64,000 nucleotides of DNA from an uncultured Prevotellaceae bacterium (lineage in GTDB: Bacteria > Bacteroidota > Bacteroidia > Bacteroidales > Bacteroidaceae), in contig CASFNA010000023.1 in NCBI GenBank assembly GCA_949295905.1, forward strand, positions 124,001 through 188,000, written 5' to 3'. This document shows, piece after piece, positions 46,272 to 56,566 of this stretch (within the stretch, counting starts at the first letter, position 1; each line of letters starts with the position of its first letter). The position numbers were made by a program, and so were the translations under genes. The notes below the pieces were generated by a model, which made no database searches, had not been told where the DNA came from, and was given only the letters and a program-made list of their open reading frames with translations.

Positions 46272-47063
46272 TTATTCAACATTTTCATTTTGTTTCGCTT
46301 CGTTCCACAAATCGTCCATTTCTTTCAATGTCATATCTGTCAAAGGCTTGCCTACCTTTATTGAATGGTCTTCAATATAATTGAAACGTTTTATAAATTT
46401 CTGATTTGTATGTTCCAATGCATTGTCGGGGTTTAAATGATAAAGACGCGCAGCATTGATTACGCTAAACAAAAAATCCCCTAACTCTTCTGTAGATTTT
46501 TCTTTGTTTTCTTTACGCAACTCCACTTCAAGTTCATCAAGTTCCTCTCGGACCTTTTTCCACACATCCTTTTTATCTTCCCAATCAAACCCGACATTCC
46601 TCGCTTTATCTTGTATTCTGTAAGCCTTTATCAATGATGGCAGGGCATCAGGTACACCTGAAAGCACCCTCTTATTGCCGTCTTTTTCTTTTAATTTTAT
46701 TTGTTCCCAATTCTCGGTCACTTGAGTTGCAGTATCCGCTTTCACGTTACCGTAAACATGGGGATGCCTGAATATCAACTTATCAGCTTCTTTGTTGCAA
46801 ACGTCAGCTATGTCAAAATCACCCGTCTCACTGCCGATTAACGCATAGAAACAAACATGAAGCAACACATCGCCTAATTCTTTGCAGACATTCTTCGTAT
46901 CGCCTTTCATCAACGCGTCACACAATTCAAATGTTTCCTCTATTGTATTGGGCCTAAGGCTTTCATTTGTCTGTTTCCTGTCCCACGGACATTTTACGCG
47001 CAAATTATCAAGAACATCTATAAGCCTACCGAATGCCTCTAATTTTTCTTCTCTTGTATGCAT
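46272..47063 (-). CDS. mazG: MazG nucleoside triphosphate pyrophosphohydrolase
   Basis: MazG hydrolyses (d)NTPs, including modified ones, to NMP and pyrophosphate. The 263 residues carry two MazG domains: the first with ETFELCDALMKGDTKNVCKELGDVLLHVCFY (acidic metal-binding positions, about 42-72), the second with REELDELEVELRKENKEKSTEELGDFLFSVINAARLY (about 171-207). Its promoter overlaps that of divergent valS. The lipoprotein gene follows 3 bp downstream. Confidence 0.93.
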   Translation of the reverse strand: MHTREEKLEAFGRLIDVLDNLRVKCPWDRKQTNESLRPNTIEETFELCDALMKGDTKNVCKELGDVLLHVCFYALIGSETGDFDIADVCNKEADKLIFRHPHVYGNVKADTATQVTENWEQIKLKEKDGNKRVLSGVPDALPSLIKAYRIQDKARNVGFDWEDKKDVWKKVREELDELEVELRKENKEKSTEELGDFLFSVINAARLYHLNPDNALEHTNQKFIKRFNYIEDHSIKVGKPLTDMTLKEMDDLWNEAKQNENVE

Positions 47064-47080
47064 AATCTATATTTATTATG

Positions 47081-47118
47081 CAAATGTAGATATTTTCCAT
47101 GAATATTTAGTAAATTTG
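47081..47118. promoter_or_regulatory. Overlapping divergent promoters of mazG and valS
   Basis: A -7 box TACATTTG for mazG on the minus strand (47088-47081) and TAAATTTG for valS on the plus strand (47111-47118) lie 22 bp apart, so the two polymerase footprints must overlap. The -33 boxes are poorly defined. Confidence 0.6.
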
Positions 47119-47158
47119 CATCGTTTTTTGTTGAATAAAATAAATCTCATATATAAAA

Positions 47159-49798
47159 ATGGAATTAGCAAGCAAATACGACCCGAAAGAAGTCGAGTCG
47201 AAATGGTATCAATACTGGCTTGACAACAAGCTGTTCAGCAGTAAACCCGACGGACGTGCTCCATACACAATAGTCATACCACCGCCCAATGTAACAGGTG
47301 TGCTGCATATGGGACACATGCTCAACAATACAATCCAAGACATTTTGGTAAGACGCGCCCGAATGGAAGGTAAAAACGCATGTTGGGTTCCAGGAACAGA
47401 CCATGCGTCCATTGCGACAGAAGCAAAAGTCGTAAACAAATTAGCCCAACAAGGAATAAAGAAAACCGACCTTACACGTGATGAGTTCCTTAGACATGCA
47501 TGGGATTGGACTAATGAGCATGGAGGTATCATATTAAAGCAGTTGAGAAAGCTCGGAGCAAGCTGTGATTGGGACAGAACAGCTTTCACCATGGACGAAA
47601 AACGCTCCGAAGGTGTCATCAAAGTCTTTTGTGACCTTTATAACAAAGGCCTGATTTATCGTGGTGTACGCATGGTAAATTGGGATCCCAAAGCCCAAAC
47701 TGCACTAAGTGATGAAGAAGTTATTTACAAAGAGGAACACAGCAAATTATACTATCTTCGTTACATGGTGGTAGAAGAACCTGGAAAATATGCGGTTGTG
47801 GCTACAACACGTCCTGAGACAATCATGGGAGACACGGCCATGTGCATCAATCCTGACGACCCCAAGAACACATGGCTAAAAGGGAAACATGTAATAGTAC
47901 CACTTGTAAACCGCCAGATTCCGGTTATAGAAGACAGCTATGTTGATATGGAATTCGGAACAGGATGCTTGAAAGTAACGCCAGCCCATGACATCAACGA
48001 CCATGCTCTTGGATTAAAACACAATCTTGAAACTATTGACATATTCAACGACGACGGCACAATTTCAGCAGCCGCAGGTCTGTATGTCGGCATGGACCGC
48101 ATGGACGTGCGCAAGAAAATAGAACAAGACTTAAAAGACGCCGGCCTGATGGAAAAGGTCGAAGACTACACTAACAAAGTTGGCTTCTCCGAAAGGACAA
48201 ATGTTCCTATAGAACCAAAGCTTTCGACACAATGGTTTTTGAAGATGCAACATTTTGCCGACCTTGCCCTTGCGCCTGTCATGAATGACGAAATTAAGTT
48301 TTATCCGTCGAAATACAAGAACACATATCGCCATTGGCTTGAAAACATAAAAGACTGGTGTATAAGCCGCCAGTTGTGGTGGGGACACCGTATCCCTGCA
48401 TATTATCTGCCTGGCAACGGCGGCTATGTGGTCGCGGAAACACCAGAAAAAGCACTTGATTTGGCCAAAGAAAAAAGCGGCAACAATAATCTTACAATAT
48501 CAGACTTACGCCAAGACGACGATTGTCTCGATACGTGGTTCTCATCATGGCTTTGGCCGATTTCCGTTTTTGACGGAATAAACAACCCGGAGAACGAGGA
48601 CATCAAATATTACTATCCGACCTCGGACTTGGTTACAGGACCTGACATTATTTTCTTCTGGGTGGCCCGCATGATTATGGCCGGTTATGAATATCGCGGT
48701 ACAATGCCTTTCAAAAATGTTTATTTCACAGGTATTGTGCGCGACAAGCTCGGACGCAAGATGAGCAAGAGCCTCGGTAACAGCCCTGACCCCATCGAAC
48801 TTATTGAAAAATTCGGAGCCGATGGTGTGCGCATGGGCATGATGTTGTCCGCACCGGCAGGCAACGACATTCTGTTTGATGAAAGCCTGTGTGAGCAAGG
48901 CCGTAATTTCAACAACAAGATATGGAATGCCTTCCGCCTTGTAAAAGGCTGGGAAGTGGCAGATTCAGAGCAGCCTAATGCGAACAAAACCGCAATAAGC
49001 TGGTTTGAGGCGAAACTTAAAATGACGAATGCCGAACTTGACGACTTATTCAAGAAATACCGCATATCGGAGGCGCTTATGGCTGTTTACCGTCTGTTCT
49101 GGGACGAGTTTTCAAGCTGGTATCTTGAAATGGTCAAGCCTGCTTATGGTTCACCTATCGACCGTAAGACATACGACATGACACTAAGTTTCTTCAACGA
49201 CCTGCTGAAAATGCTGCATCCGTTCATGCCATTCATTACGGAAGAGCTGTGGCAACACATATACGACCGTAAAGACGGTGAAAGCATCATGCTCGACCGC
49301 CTTACTATTTCATCTCCGACAGATGCAGACAAGCGACTTACCGATGATATTGAATGCGTAAAGCAGATAATAGGCAACATCAGGACGATAAGAAACCAAA
49401 AGAACATATCGCCGAAGGAAAAGCTTGAATTACAAGCAATAAATGCCAATAAATATTCTGCTTACAATGATGTCATACTTAAGATGGCGAATTTAAGCAG
49501 CATAAACATTGTGAATGGGAAAACCGCCAATACAGTACAGTTCATGGTAGGAACTGACGAGTACGCCGTACCGGTAGGCAACCTAATCGATGTCGCTGCT
49601 GAAATTGAGAAGCAGGAAGCACAATTGAAGCATCTTGAAGGCTTCCTCGCAGGAATAAAGAAAAAGCTTGCCAACGAAAAGTTTGTTGCCAATGCACCTG
49701 AAGCCGTAGTCGCATTGGAGAGGAAAAAGCAAAGCGATTCAGAAGAAAAAATCGCAGCGTTGAAACTCTCTTTGGCAGAACTTAAGAACAAGAGATAA
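47159..49798 (+). CDS. valS: Valyl-tRNA synthetase
   Basis: ValS charges tRNA(Val). The 879-residue class I synthetase has the HIGH-type motif in [16 protein letters not shown] (about 35-50), the editing (CP1) domain with [13 protein letters not shown] (about 219-231), the [14 protein letters not shown] motif and a C-terminal coiled coil with [23 protein letters not shown] typical of ValS. It has its own promoter and terminator, as single gene. Confidence 0.97.
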   Translation: MELASKYDPKEVESKWYQYWLDNKLFSSKPDGRAPYTIVIPPPNVTGVLHMGHMLNNTIQDILVRRARMEGKNACWVPGTDHASIATEAKVVNKLAQQGIKKTDLTRDEFLRHAWDWTNEHGGIILKQLRKLGASCDWDRTAFTMDEKRSEGVIKVFCDLYNKGLIYRGVRMVNWDPKAQTALSDEEVIYKEEHSKLYYLRYMVVEEPGKYAVVATTRPETIMGDTAMCINPDDPKNTWLKGKHVIVPLVNRQIPVIEDSYVDMEFGTGCLKVTPAHDINDHALGLKHNLETIDIFNDDGTISAAAGLYVGMDRMDVRKKIEQDLKDAGLMEKVEDYTNKVGFSERTNVPIEPKLSTQWFLKMQHFADLALAPVMNDEIKFYPSKYKNTYRHWLENIKDWCISRQLWWGHRIPAYYLPGNGGYVVAETPEKALDLAKEKSGNNNLTISDLRQDDDCLDTWFSSWLWPISVFDGINNPENEDIKYYYPTSDLVTGPDIIFFWVARMIMAGYEYRGTMPFKNVYFTGIVRDKLGRKMSKSLGNSPDPIELIEKFGADGVRMGMMLSAPAGNDILFDESLCEQGRNFNNKIWNAFRLVKGWEVADSEQPNANKTAISWFEAKLKMTNAELDDLFKKYRISEALMAVYRLFWDEFSSWYLEMVKPAYGSPIDRKTYDMTLSFFNDLLKMLHPFMPFITEELWQHIYDRKDGESIMLDRLTISSPTDADKRLTDDIECVKQIIGNIRTIRNQKNISPKEKLELQAINANKYSAYNDVILKMANLSSINIVNGKTANTVQFMVGTDEYAVPVGNLIDVAAEIEKQEAQLKHLEGFLAGIKKKLANEKFVANAPEAVVALERKKQSDSEEKIAALKLSLAELKNKR

Positions 49799-49804
49799 AC
49801 ACAC

Positions 49805-49847
49805 AACCGTACCAAGATGCAAAATGCAATCTTGGTGCGGTTTTTTG
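49805..49847 (+). terminator. valS terminator
   Basis: AACCGTACCAAGAT and ATCTTGGTGCGGTT form a stem (one G-T wobble) followed by a T-run. It lies over the apparent upstream start (49817) of the next ORF, which decides for a later start codon there. Confidence 0.9.
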
Positions 49848-49873
49848 TATTCCTTTTCATACAAACATTATCC

Positions 49874-51082
49874 ATGAAACCATTTAAGCTTTTAATCCGC
49901 GCCGCATTTTTAATATTATCATTGGCATTTACATCAACAATCACTTCATGTAATGATGAGGAAGACGATTTGCCGCCATACCCTGAATATGCAAAACAGA
50001 CGGTTATCATGTACATGCCTTGGGCCGACAGCTACATATATACTTATTTCTTAAAAAATATATCAGCATTTGAAAATGCCATAGAACAGAACCATGGACT
50101 TGGCGGCAACCAGTTGATTGTATTTATTTCGGACAATGAACAAAAATCACACATGGAGCGAATTTATTACAAAGACGGAGAGTGCCATAGGGAAACTCTA
50201 AAAACATATGATTTCGCTTCATGTGACTATACTACTCCAGAAGGAATATCACAAATAATTAATGACGCTGTAGCTGTAGCACCGGCTTCAACTTACGCAA
50301 TGGCTATAGGCTGTCACGGCATGGGATGGATTCCGGCTGGCACAAATATAGGAACCCGCACCGTTACAAAAAACGCTCCGATTATGGGCGCATACCCAAC
50401 ACGTTTTTTCGGCAGTGGCAACGACCCCCAATATCAAACCGACATAACAACACTGGCCAAGGGTGTGGCAGATACAGGAATAAAGATGAAATACATCCTG
50501 TTCGACGACTGCTACATGTCAAACATTGAAACGGCTTACGACTTAAGGAACGTTACCGACTACCTTATAGCGTCAACATGCGAAATCATGATTGACGGTA
50601 TGCCGTATGATGAAATAGGCATTGACCTATTGAACAATAATTTCAAAAATGTTGTAGATAAATTCTACAATCATTATTCTGACTTTAGAATTCCATGCGG
50701 AACCATCGGAGTAACAGACTGCCGTGAGATTACGGGAATGGCATCAATTATGAAACAAATAAATACAGCCTGCTCCGATTTGCCTTGTGATATAACAGCC
50801 ATACAAGGCCTTGACGGTTGCGAAAATACAATATTCTTTGACTTCGGCGACTATGTGGCACATTTATGCACAAATCCAACACTTCTCGCCGCATTCGAAG
50901 AGCAACTTGACCGATTGGTAATTTATAAGGCAAACACTGAAACTTATTATACAAGCCTATTTTATCAGGACAAAGAAATTCCCATACATACTTTTTCAGG
51001 CATAACCATTTCCGACCCGTCTGTAAACCGAAGCATTGCAAATGTGAAAAAGCAGACAAACTGGTACAGAGACACACACTGA
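49874..51082 (+). CDS. Clostripain-like (family C11) cysteine peptidase lipoprotein
   Basis: A 402-residue exported protein (start MKPFKLLIRA; lipobox TSC, Cys26) with the C11 fold. The histidine (AIGCHGMGW, His148) and cysteine (FDDCYMSNIE, Cys213) match the catalytic dyad of clostripain-like peptidases, which cleave after basic residues. The frame begins upstream at 49817, but that part overlaps the valS terminator. No activation propeptide is obvious, so autoprocessing is unclear. It has no operon partner; a 34-bp inverted repeat follows its stop. Surface or periplasmic location and target are unknown. Confidence 0.82.
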   Translation: MKPFKLLIRAAFLILSLAFTSTITSCNDEEDDLPPYPEYAKQTVIMYMPWADSYIYTYFLKNISAFENAIEQNHGLGGNQLIVFISDNEQKSHMERIYYKDGECHRETLKTYDFASCDYTTPEGISQIINDAVAVAPASTYAMAIGCHGMGWIPAGTNIGTRTVTKNAPIMGAYPTRFFGSGNDPQYQTDITTLAKGVADTGIKMKYILFDDCYMSNIETAYDLRNVTDYLIASTCEIMIDGMPYDEIGIDLLNNNFKNVVDKFYNHYSDFRIPCGTIGVTDCREITGMASIMKQINTACSDLPCDITAIQGLDGCENTIFFDFGDYVAHLCTNPTLLAAFEEQLDRLVIYKANTETYYTSLFYQDKEIPIHTFSGITISDPSVNRSIANVKKQTNWYRDTH

Positions 51083-51091
51083 TAAAGTTAA

Positions 51092-51188
51092 AAGTTAAGA
51101 GTTAAAAAATTAAGAGTTAAGAAAATATGTCTTGCCAATCAAAGACAAAAGTATTTTTCTTAACTCTTAATTTTTTAACTCTTAACTT
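51092..51188. repeat. Perfect 34-bp inverted repeat of the TTAAGAGTTAAG family
   Basis: Arms 51092-51125 and 51155-51188 are exact complements over 34 bp around a 29-nt loop. It lies between the convergent C11 peptidase and ugd genes, its right edge one base before the ugd stop codon. It can serve as a terminator, but its length and its relatives at 17004 and 32718 suggest a mobile or amplified repeat. Confidence 0.9.
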
Positions 51189-51189
51189 C

Positions 51190-52440
51190 TTAGTCCCTTT
51201 TAAAAATATCCCTGGTATATACCTTTTCTTTCACGTCGTCAAGACAGGTGTCATAGCGGTTGGCAATGATTGCCTGGCTGCGCTGCTTGAAATCGTTGAG
51301 ACTATTGACTACAACGCTGCCGAAGAACGTGCTGCCGTCTTCCAGCGTAGGCTCATAAATGATTACTTCCGCTCCCTTTGCCTTGATGCGTTTCATTACT
51401 CCTTGGATGCTTGACTGGCGGAAATTGTCGCTGTTCGACTTCATAGTCAAGCGGTAAACTCCTATGACGCACCGCCTCTCTTCCGATGGATTGAAGTCGC
51501 CACGGTTGTAATAATCATAATAACCTGCCTTGTGCAGTACGCGGTCGGCGATGAAATCCTTGCGCGTACGGTTGCTTTCCACGATGGCCTGGATAAGGTT
51601 CTCCGGCACATCCGCATAATTTGCCAAAAGCTGCTTGGTATCCTTGGGCAGACAATAACCGCCATATCCGAACGACGGATTATTATAATGTGTACCTATG
51701 CGCGGGTCAAGACATACGCCATTGATTATGGCCTGCGTGTCAAGTCCCTTCATTTCAGCGTATGTATCAAGCTCATTGAAATAAGATACGCGCAGGGCAA
51801 GATATGTGTTGGCAAACAATTTCACGGCTTCCGCTTCGGTCAACCCCATGAACAGAGTATCAACGTTTTCTTTTATAGCACCTTCCTGCAACAACGCGGC
51901 AAATTCACGTGCAGCCTTGTCAAGACGCATGTCGCCTTCAGGACGGCCAACGATGATGCGGCTTGGGTAAAGGTTGTCATAAAGAGCCTTGCTCTCACGC
52001 AGGAACTCGGGAGAGAATATCACGTTGTCTGTATCAAGTTTTTTGCGGATATGCTCCGTGTAGCCTACGGGAATGGTACTCTTAATCACCATTATGGCAT
52101 TAGGATTGACACTCTTTACAAGCTCTATCACCTCTTCCACATGGCTTGTGTCAAAATAATTCTTCACCGGGTCGTAATTCGTAGGCGCCGCTATCACCAC
52201 AAAATCGGCATCGCTGTAAGCCCGTGCACCGTCGAGCGTAGCCGTAAGGTCGAGCTGCTTTTCCGCCAGATACTTCTCGATATAGTCATCCTGTATCGGC
52301 GATTTGCGTTGATTTATAAGCTCAACCTTCTCTGGTATAACGTCAACGGCAGTAACATGGTGATGCTGACTTAGAAGAGTCGCGATGCTCAGTCCGACGT
52401 AGCCCGTTCCGGCTACGGCTATCTTGATGTCATTTTTCAT
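51190..52440 (-). CDS. ugd: UDP-glucose 6-dehydrogenase
   Basis: Oxidises UDP-glucose to UDP-glucuronate, a precursor for polysaccharides. The 416-residue protein has the NAD-binding [15 protein letters not shown] (8-22), KSTIPVGYT (about 120-128) and the catalytic cysteine in [10 protein letters not shown] (Cys263). It is the short, single-chain form. It is separated from the pyruvyl transferase gene by 220 bp that hold repeat units, so it may be transcribed on its own. Confidence 0.94.
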   Translation of the reverse strand: MKNDIKIAVAGTGYVGLSIATLLSQHHHVTAVDVIPEKVELINQRKSPIQDDYIEKYLAEKQLDLTATLDGARAYSDADFVVIAAPTNYDPVKNYFDTSHVEEVIELVKSVNPNAIMVIKSTIPVGYTEHIRKKLDTDNVIFSPEFLRESKALYDNLYPSRIIVGRPEGDMRLDKAAREFAALLQEGAIKENVDTLFMGLTEAEAVKLFANTYLALRVSYFNELDTYAEMKGLDTQAIINGVCLDPRIGTHYNNPSFGYGGYCLPKDTKQLLANYADVPENLIQAIVESNRTRKDFIADRVLHKAGYYDYYNRGDFNPSEERRCVIGVYRLTMKSNSDNFRQSSIQGVMKRIKAKGAEVIIYEPTLEDGSTFFGSVVVNSLNDFKQRSQAIIANRYDTCLDDVKEKVYTRDIFKRD

Positions 52441-52553
52441 AATACATTCTGTTTATATAAATGCAAAATTACATGTTTTTTCCATATGTCAGTCATCTGG
52501 CACCTTATTTTTTCACTGTCCGATATAAATGGTTGGAAATCAATGTATTTCCC

Positions 52554-52610
52554 GAAGGCCGTCTTTGGCATCATAAAAGGCCGTCTTTGGCAATCCTAAA
52601 GACGGCCTTC
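52554..52610. repeat. GGCCGTCTTT repeat triplet
   Basis: GAAGGCCGTCTTTGGCA (52554-52570) and AAAGGCCGTCTTTGGCAA (52576-52593) are direct copies, followed by the complement AAAGACGGCCTTC (52598-52610), which can pair with either. The family is the same as at 34576. Confidence 0.75.
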
Positions 52611-52660
52611 AGGAACGCTATTTGCCGCATATTGGAATACGGGACATGACAAATTAAAAG

Positions 52661-53788
52661 TCATAAAGAATCTATGCGGCTGACAAACTTAACCGAGCAA
52701 TCTATCTGCGCCGCCAGTTTTTTGTTGACCGAGTTCCAGTCTATGCCTTTTTGTAACGCCTCAATGCCTCCATAAAAGTTGCTGCCGTCGAGCAGTCTTT
52801 CTTCCAGTCCGAACATCGACAATAGTGAACGGAAGCGCGAAAGGCCACGCCCTGCATTGGCTACGGCATAAAACGGCTTGTTGAATATTATCGAGAAAAC
52901 ACAGGCGTGGAAAGAGTCTGTAACTACAAATTCCGCATCACAATAACCTGCAAGCCACTGCTCTACCGGCGGTTGGACACGTTCCGCAAGCGGAGCATTT
53001 ATGTCCTCAACTCTTGAATTCACGCTGAACGGTGTCAAGCCATATTGTTCAGCAACGTTGTTTATGATAAAATCCGTTCCAGATGTACGGTCAAGAATGT
53101 AACAGAGCAAACCTCCCTCACGGTGTGGAATGTCCTGCCCTACAAACAACCTTGTATAATCATCTCTACCAAGCAGCATCGTCGGGTCAAGCACATGTTC
53201 GGCCTTTACGCCGAAATGACGCAGGCAAAGCTCCGCGCCACTGTCTTCCCTAACTGATACAGCATCAAAGCGTTTGAGCAGACGTGAGCAATCCTTCGTC
53301 TGGCCGTGAGTATATTCCCATGCGTCGGTACCGAACGATGCCGCATATGCCATGCGCCCAATGTCCCACCCCTCGGTAAAGTCGAGGAACGCCGTACGCA
53401 CATTGGCAAACTGACGTGGACGCCATACCTGGTCGCTGCCTACTATTATAACGTCAAAGTCGGTTTCTTTTATATCCGAATAACTGGCATAAAACCTGCG
53501 CTTGACGTGTTTATCAATAAAAATGTCCGTATATTGTCTTATCACAGGCCGTTCACGATTGAATTTTTGTTCGTAGAATATCGGATAAGGGTGTCCCGTA
53601 ATATTCCTTATAACACGCCTGACATACTTTGAGGGCATTCGCCATACAGGCAGACGAAGCGGCTTCTGCTCTTCCTCTATCACATATGCCTCATGCCCCA
53701 TTCGCTCCAATACTGTCTGCATGGCGTAAGCCTGCAATATCCCCCCATAGTTTGTATGCAGCGGAAGTGTCAATATACCAATTCTCAT
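52661..53788 (-). CDS. Polysaccharide pyruvyl transferase family protein
   Basis: A 375-residue cytoplasmic protein of the PF04230 family (WcaK/CsaB type), which adds pyruvate ketals to polysaccharide sugars or acts as a related glycosyl-modifying enzyme. Motifs seen are GILTLPLHTNYGGILQAYAM near the N-terminus, VIIVGSDQVWRP (about 114-125), LDPTMLL and VVTDSFHACVFSIIFNKPF near 290-308. It starts 8 bp after the Fe-S protein gene, and that pair is a recurring one in Bacteroidetes polysaccharide clusters. The acceptor is unknown. Confidence 0.85.
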   Translation of the reverse strand: MRIGILTLPLHTNYGGILQAYAMQTVLERMGHEAYVIEEEQKPLRLPVWRMPSKYVRRVIRNITGHPYPIFYEQKFNRERPVIRQYTDIFIDKHVKRRFYASYSDIKETDFDVIIVGSDQVWRPRQFANVRTAFLDFTEGWDIGRMAYAASFGTDAWEYTHGQTKDCSRLLKRFDAVSVREDSGAELCLRHFGVKAEHVLDPTMLLGRDDYTRLFVGQDIPHREGGLLCYILDRTSGTDFIINNVAEQYGLTPFSVNSRVEDINAPLAERVQPPVEQWLAGYCDAEFVVTDSFHACVFSIIFNKPFYAVANAGRGLSRFRSLLSMFGLEERLLDGSNFYGGIEALQKGIDWNSVNKKLAAQIDCSVKFVSRIDSL

Positions 53789-53796
53789 GATGCTCC

Positions 53797-54999
53797 TTAT
53801 CTAAACAAAATACTCCTCAACGCCCGCCTTGCACTGCGGTATGCTTTTTTATAAAATGGAGTTTTTACAGTTTTCTTCACAACTTCAGCAAAACTTACAC
53901 CGGATAAAAGAAGCCGGAAAAACTCTTTGCGACGTTTCGGCTCACGTATTACCGACTTAAAACCCCCGTTGTATTTAACAGCAGAAGACAAATCGGTCGA
54001 GCGTGTCTCCAACCCGGATGTCGCAAGGGCGGCGGCACCCTTTTCCGTATTAACCATCACCAGACTGACCCCTATATCATCGGAAAAATCAGGCATTAAC
54101 GTTTTCACACCCCAATAGTCTGCCAGTGTCAAATCACTTTTACTGCGTCCTTGCTTGCACTTACAGCGATAACATGACGGACGTAAATACATATCATTCA
54201 GGAATCCACACATGAACAGATTGTCCATATAAGATTCTGACAACAGAAGCGTCGCTTTTTCCGCATTCAAATCGGTCTTTCCATGTACCGCAATGCTATA
54301 ATTATGCCATCCACGTGCAGTTTTTTCCCTGAAATTAACCGATGTAATCATTTTTTTATAGTCAACCGACGAGTTGGTAAATACATCCCTCTTCCCAAAC
54401 ACATCAGACAAATAACGGCGCCATATGCCAGGACTCGGTACACCATGGCACAGAATGTCCACGGTCAACAAGTTTACATAATCATGCCGCAAGTAGCCGT
54501 GAAGCCCCGCTATCTGGCACGGCGTACCGACAAACATCACTTTCCGTCCTGTTTCAAGGTACCGCTGTGCTTCAGAATAAGTGTCTTCAATGCGGCTTTG
54601 CAAGTATTTGCTGCTTGTCATGGCCTTCAGTCCGTCAAGCGTTTCCGAACAAACATGTCTCACTTCCCACTCGCTATCGAACACAGCTCCGAATACAACG
54701 CCGCCATCGGATATGACATCGCGTGCCAGTGCAATGAAAACACCGCCGGACGAACCTTCAAGACGGTCGTTGTCATTACGGTTCTTAACAGCAAAAACAC
54801 CGCTTGGACTTCTTTTATCCGTTTTTTTCAGTAACGGACAAACCTTCTCGCACAAACCGCAATTTATACAATCCTCACCGTTTACTTCCGGGTAAAGGAA
54901 ACCTTCATCGTCTTCACGCATTGTGATACATCGCTTCGGGCATTTCTGTACACACGCGGAGCATCCGCAACAATCATGTTTGTCTATGACATGTATCAT
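53797..54999 (-). CDS. Fe-S protein with F420-hydrogenase beta-like C-terminal domain
   Basis: A 400-residue protein with two [4Fe-4S] clusters (CCGCSACVQKCP at about 10-21 and CINCGLCEKVCP at about 39-50) followed by a Coenzyme F420 hydrogenase/dehydrogenase beta-type domain (about 80-350). In polysaccharide clusters of this phylum such proteins stand next to pyruvyl transferases, and are thought to reduce or modify sugar substrates; no F420 is implied. Its ATG overlaps the stop of the flippase gene by 4 bp. Its biochemical role is not known to me. Confidence 0.82.
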   Translation of the reverse strand: MIHVIDKHDCCGCSACVQKCPKRCITMREDDEGFLYPEVNGEDCINCGLCEKVCPLLKKTDKRSPSGVFAVKNRNDNDRLEGSSGGVFIALARDVISDGGVVFGAVFDSEWEVRHVCSETLDGLKAMTSSKYLQSRIEDTYSEAQRYLETGRKVMFVGTPCQIAGLHGYLRHDYVNLLTVDILCHGVPSPGIWRRYLSDVFGKRDVFTNSSVDYKKMITSVNFREKTARGWHNYSIAVHGKTDLNAEKATLLLSESYMDNLFMCGFLNDMYLRPSCYRCKCKQGRSKSDLTLADYWGVKTLMPDFSDDIGVSLVMVNTEKGAAALATSGLETRSTDLSSAVKYNGGFKSVIREPKRRKEFFRLLLSGVSFAEVVKKTVKTPFYKKAYRSARRALRSILFR

Positions 55000-56531
55000 T
55001 TCTTAATCTTGTTTTTCAAAACATACAACCTTTGCTGGATAAACGAACGCTCATTGTTTGCAAGTCCAAGAAAATAAACTGCAACCGTTACCGACACCGT
55101 TGAAATGACACATATAAGCAACAAACGCAATAGCGAAGGCTGCAATAAAAGGTAAACGACTAAAGGAATGACAGCCGATACCAAGGTCACACATGCCATT
55201 GGCAATACCGCCTTAAGGCAATATGCCCTCAAAGACAATCCCACAAGAGAGCGCAACATCCACAATCTTGCAAATAAAGCGATGCAGAACACCAATAGTT
55301 GGACAACAAATACACCTTCAGGCGAAGAGCCAAACTTCAACGCCAAATAAGAAATCGGCAATATCATTATAAGCATTGTGCCCACTACAGATTGGTACTT
55401 GCGTATCCGACCCGTTGCCGAAGCGGCCTGTATAAGGGGATTCGCCAGGCTGTCAACCATTGAAATCACGAGAATTAGGCGTACAAACGCAACTGTGTGG
55501 TCGGGCACTATGCCAAGCCACCACTGCAATATTACTTGTGTCTCTAAAATAACCGGCATTGACAAAAGCAGCAACAAGTAATAAGAGAATTTGGAGCTGG
55601 TAAACACCAAGCCATACATATAATCCATATCGCCTGACGCATATGACTTGGTTATCTGTGGATTTAAGGCCGTCTGGAAATTCACGCAAAAACCCTTAAT
55701 GGCATTCTGCACCTGCACGGCTATTCCGCGCGCCGCGTTTATAGCCGGACCGAAAAACATATTGAGCAGCACGTTCAACCCTTGTGTAAACGCTACGGCT
55801 GCTATATTGCCGAACAAGCTCCATCCGGCAAAACCTGTCATCTCCTTGAAAAGACTGCCGTTCCATACCAACCGATAACGTGTCTCTGTAAAATGCTTAT
55901 TGCCATATCTGCAATAAATCAGGCAAATTAATACTTGCACAAGCAGCATCAACACGGCATAAAGCTTCAACTTGTCTATATCGTAGACTACAAGAAGATA
56001 GACAATAAGTAACTTGAGCACAACTTCCAAGACAGAAATATAAGCAAAAGCCCCCATGCGCTCATGGGCGATTATCGCCGCATTGTAAGGTATACTCATC
56101 ACCATGACTATGGAAGACAGCACAGATGCCTGATACACCCACAGCGCAGCGGAAAACCGGTCTGCTGGTATATTAAGATAGGTATATACGAACCACAGGC
56201 CAACCGTCTCGGAAAGCAGCAGAACAAGGAAAGAAATGATGGCATGGATGTTTACGCTTGTACAGAAAACCTGACGCAAACGGGAGGCATCACCGCGACC
56301 AAGCTCGAAATTCAAGTAACGCTGTGTGGCCGCCGCCATGGCTCCGTTGAAAAACGAGAACATGGCAACGAAACCACCGACAACATTGTACAGTCCATAA
56401 TCTTCAACACCAAGGACATTCAACACCACGCGGCTCGTATAAAGACTAACCGCCATAGTGAACAGCATCCTGACATAAAGCAGGAACGTGTTTTTAGCTA
56501 TACGCCTGTTTGTCTCAGTTTTAGAAGACAT
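54996..56531 (-). CDS. Wzx-like polysaccharide flippase
   Basis: A 511-residue multi-pass membrane protein (about 12-14 helices) of the MATE-like polysaccharide transporter family, which flips lipid-linked sugars across the inner membrane. Typical segments are KNTFLLYVRMLFTMAVSLYTSRVVLNVLGVEDYGLYNVVGG at the start, and GLNVLLNMFFGPAINAARGIAVQVQ in the middle. It overlaps the Fe-S gene by 4 bp, and lies 35 bp after hppA in the same direction. No glycosyltransferase or Wzy polymerase is next to it. Confidence 0.88.
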   Translation of the reverse strand: MSSKTETNRRIAKNTFLLYVRMLFTMAVSLYTSRVVLNVLGVEDYGLYNVVGGFVAMFSFFNGAMAAATQRYLNFELGRGDASRLRQVFCTSVNIHAIISFLVLLLSETVGLWFVYTYLNIPADRFSAALWVYQASVLSSIVMVMSIPYNAAIIAHERMGAFAYISVLEVVLKLLIVYLLVVYDIDKLKLYAVLMLLVQVLICLIYCRYGNKHFTETRYRLVWNGSLFKEMTGFAGWSLFGNIAAVAFTQGLNVLLNMFFGPAINAARGIAVQVQNAIKGFCVNFQTALNPQITKSYASGDMDYMYGLVFTSSKFSYYLLLLLSMPVILETQVILQWWLGIVPDHTVAFVRLILVISMVDSLANPLIQAASATGRIRKYQSVVGTMLIMILPISYLALKFGSSPEGVFVVQLLVFCIALFARLWMLRSLVGLSLRAYCLKAVLPMACVTLVSAVIPLVVYLLLQPSLLRLLLICVISTVSVTVAVYFLGLANNERSFIQQRLYVLKNKIKK

Positions 56532-56566
56532 GTCTTATCGTTTTCCAACATATTTATTGTCACCAT

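Noticed and set aside
51092..51188. A second invertible element
   Set aside because: The loop is only 29 nt with no promoter inside, the arms are simple AT-rich motifs, and the site lies between convergent genes; inversion would have no evident effect.
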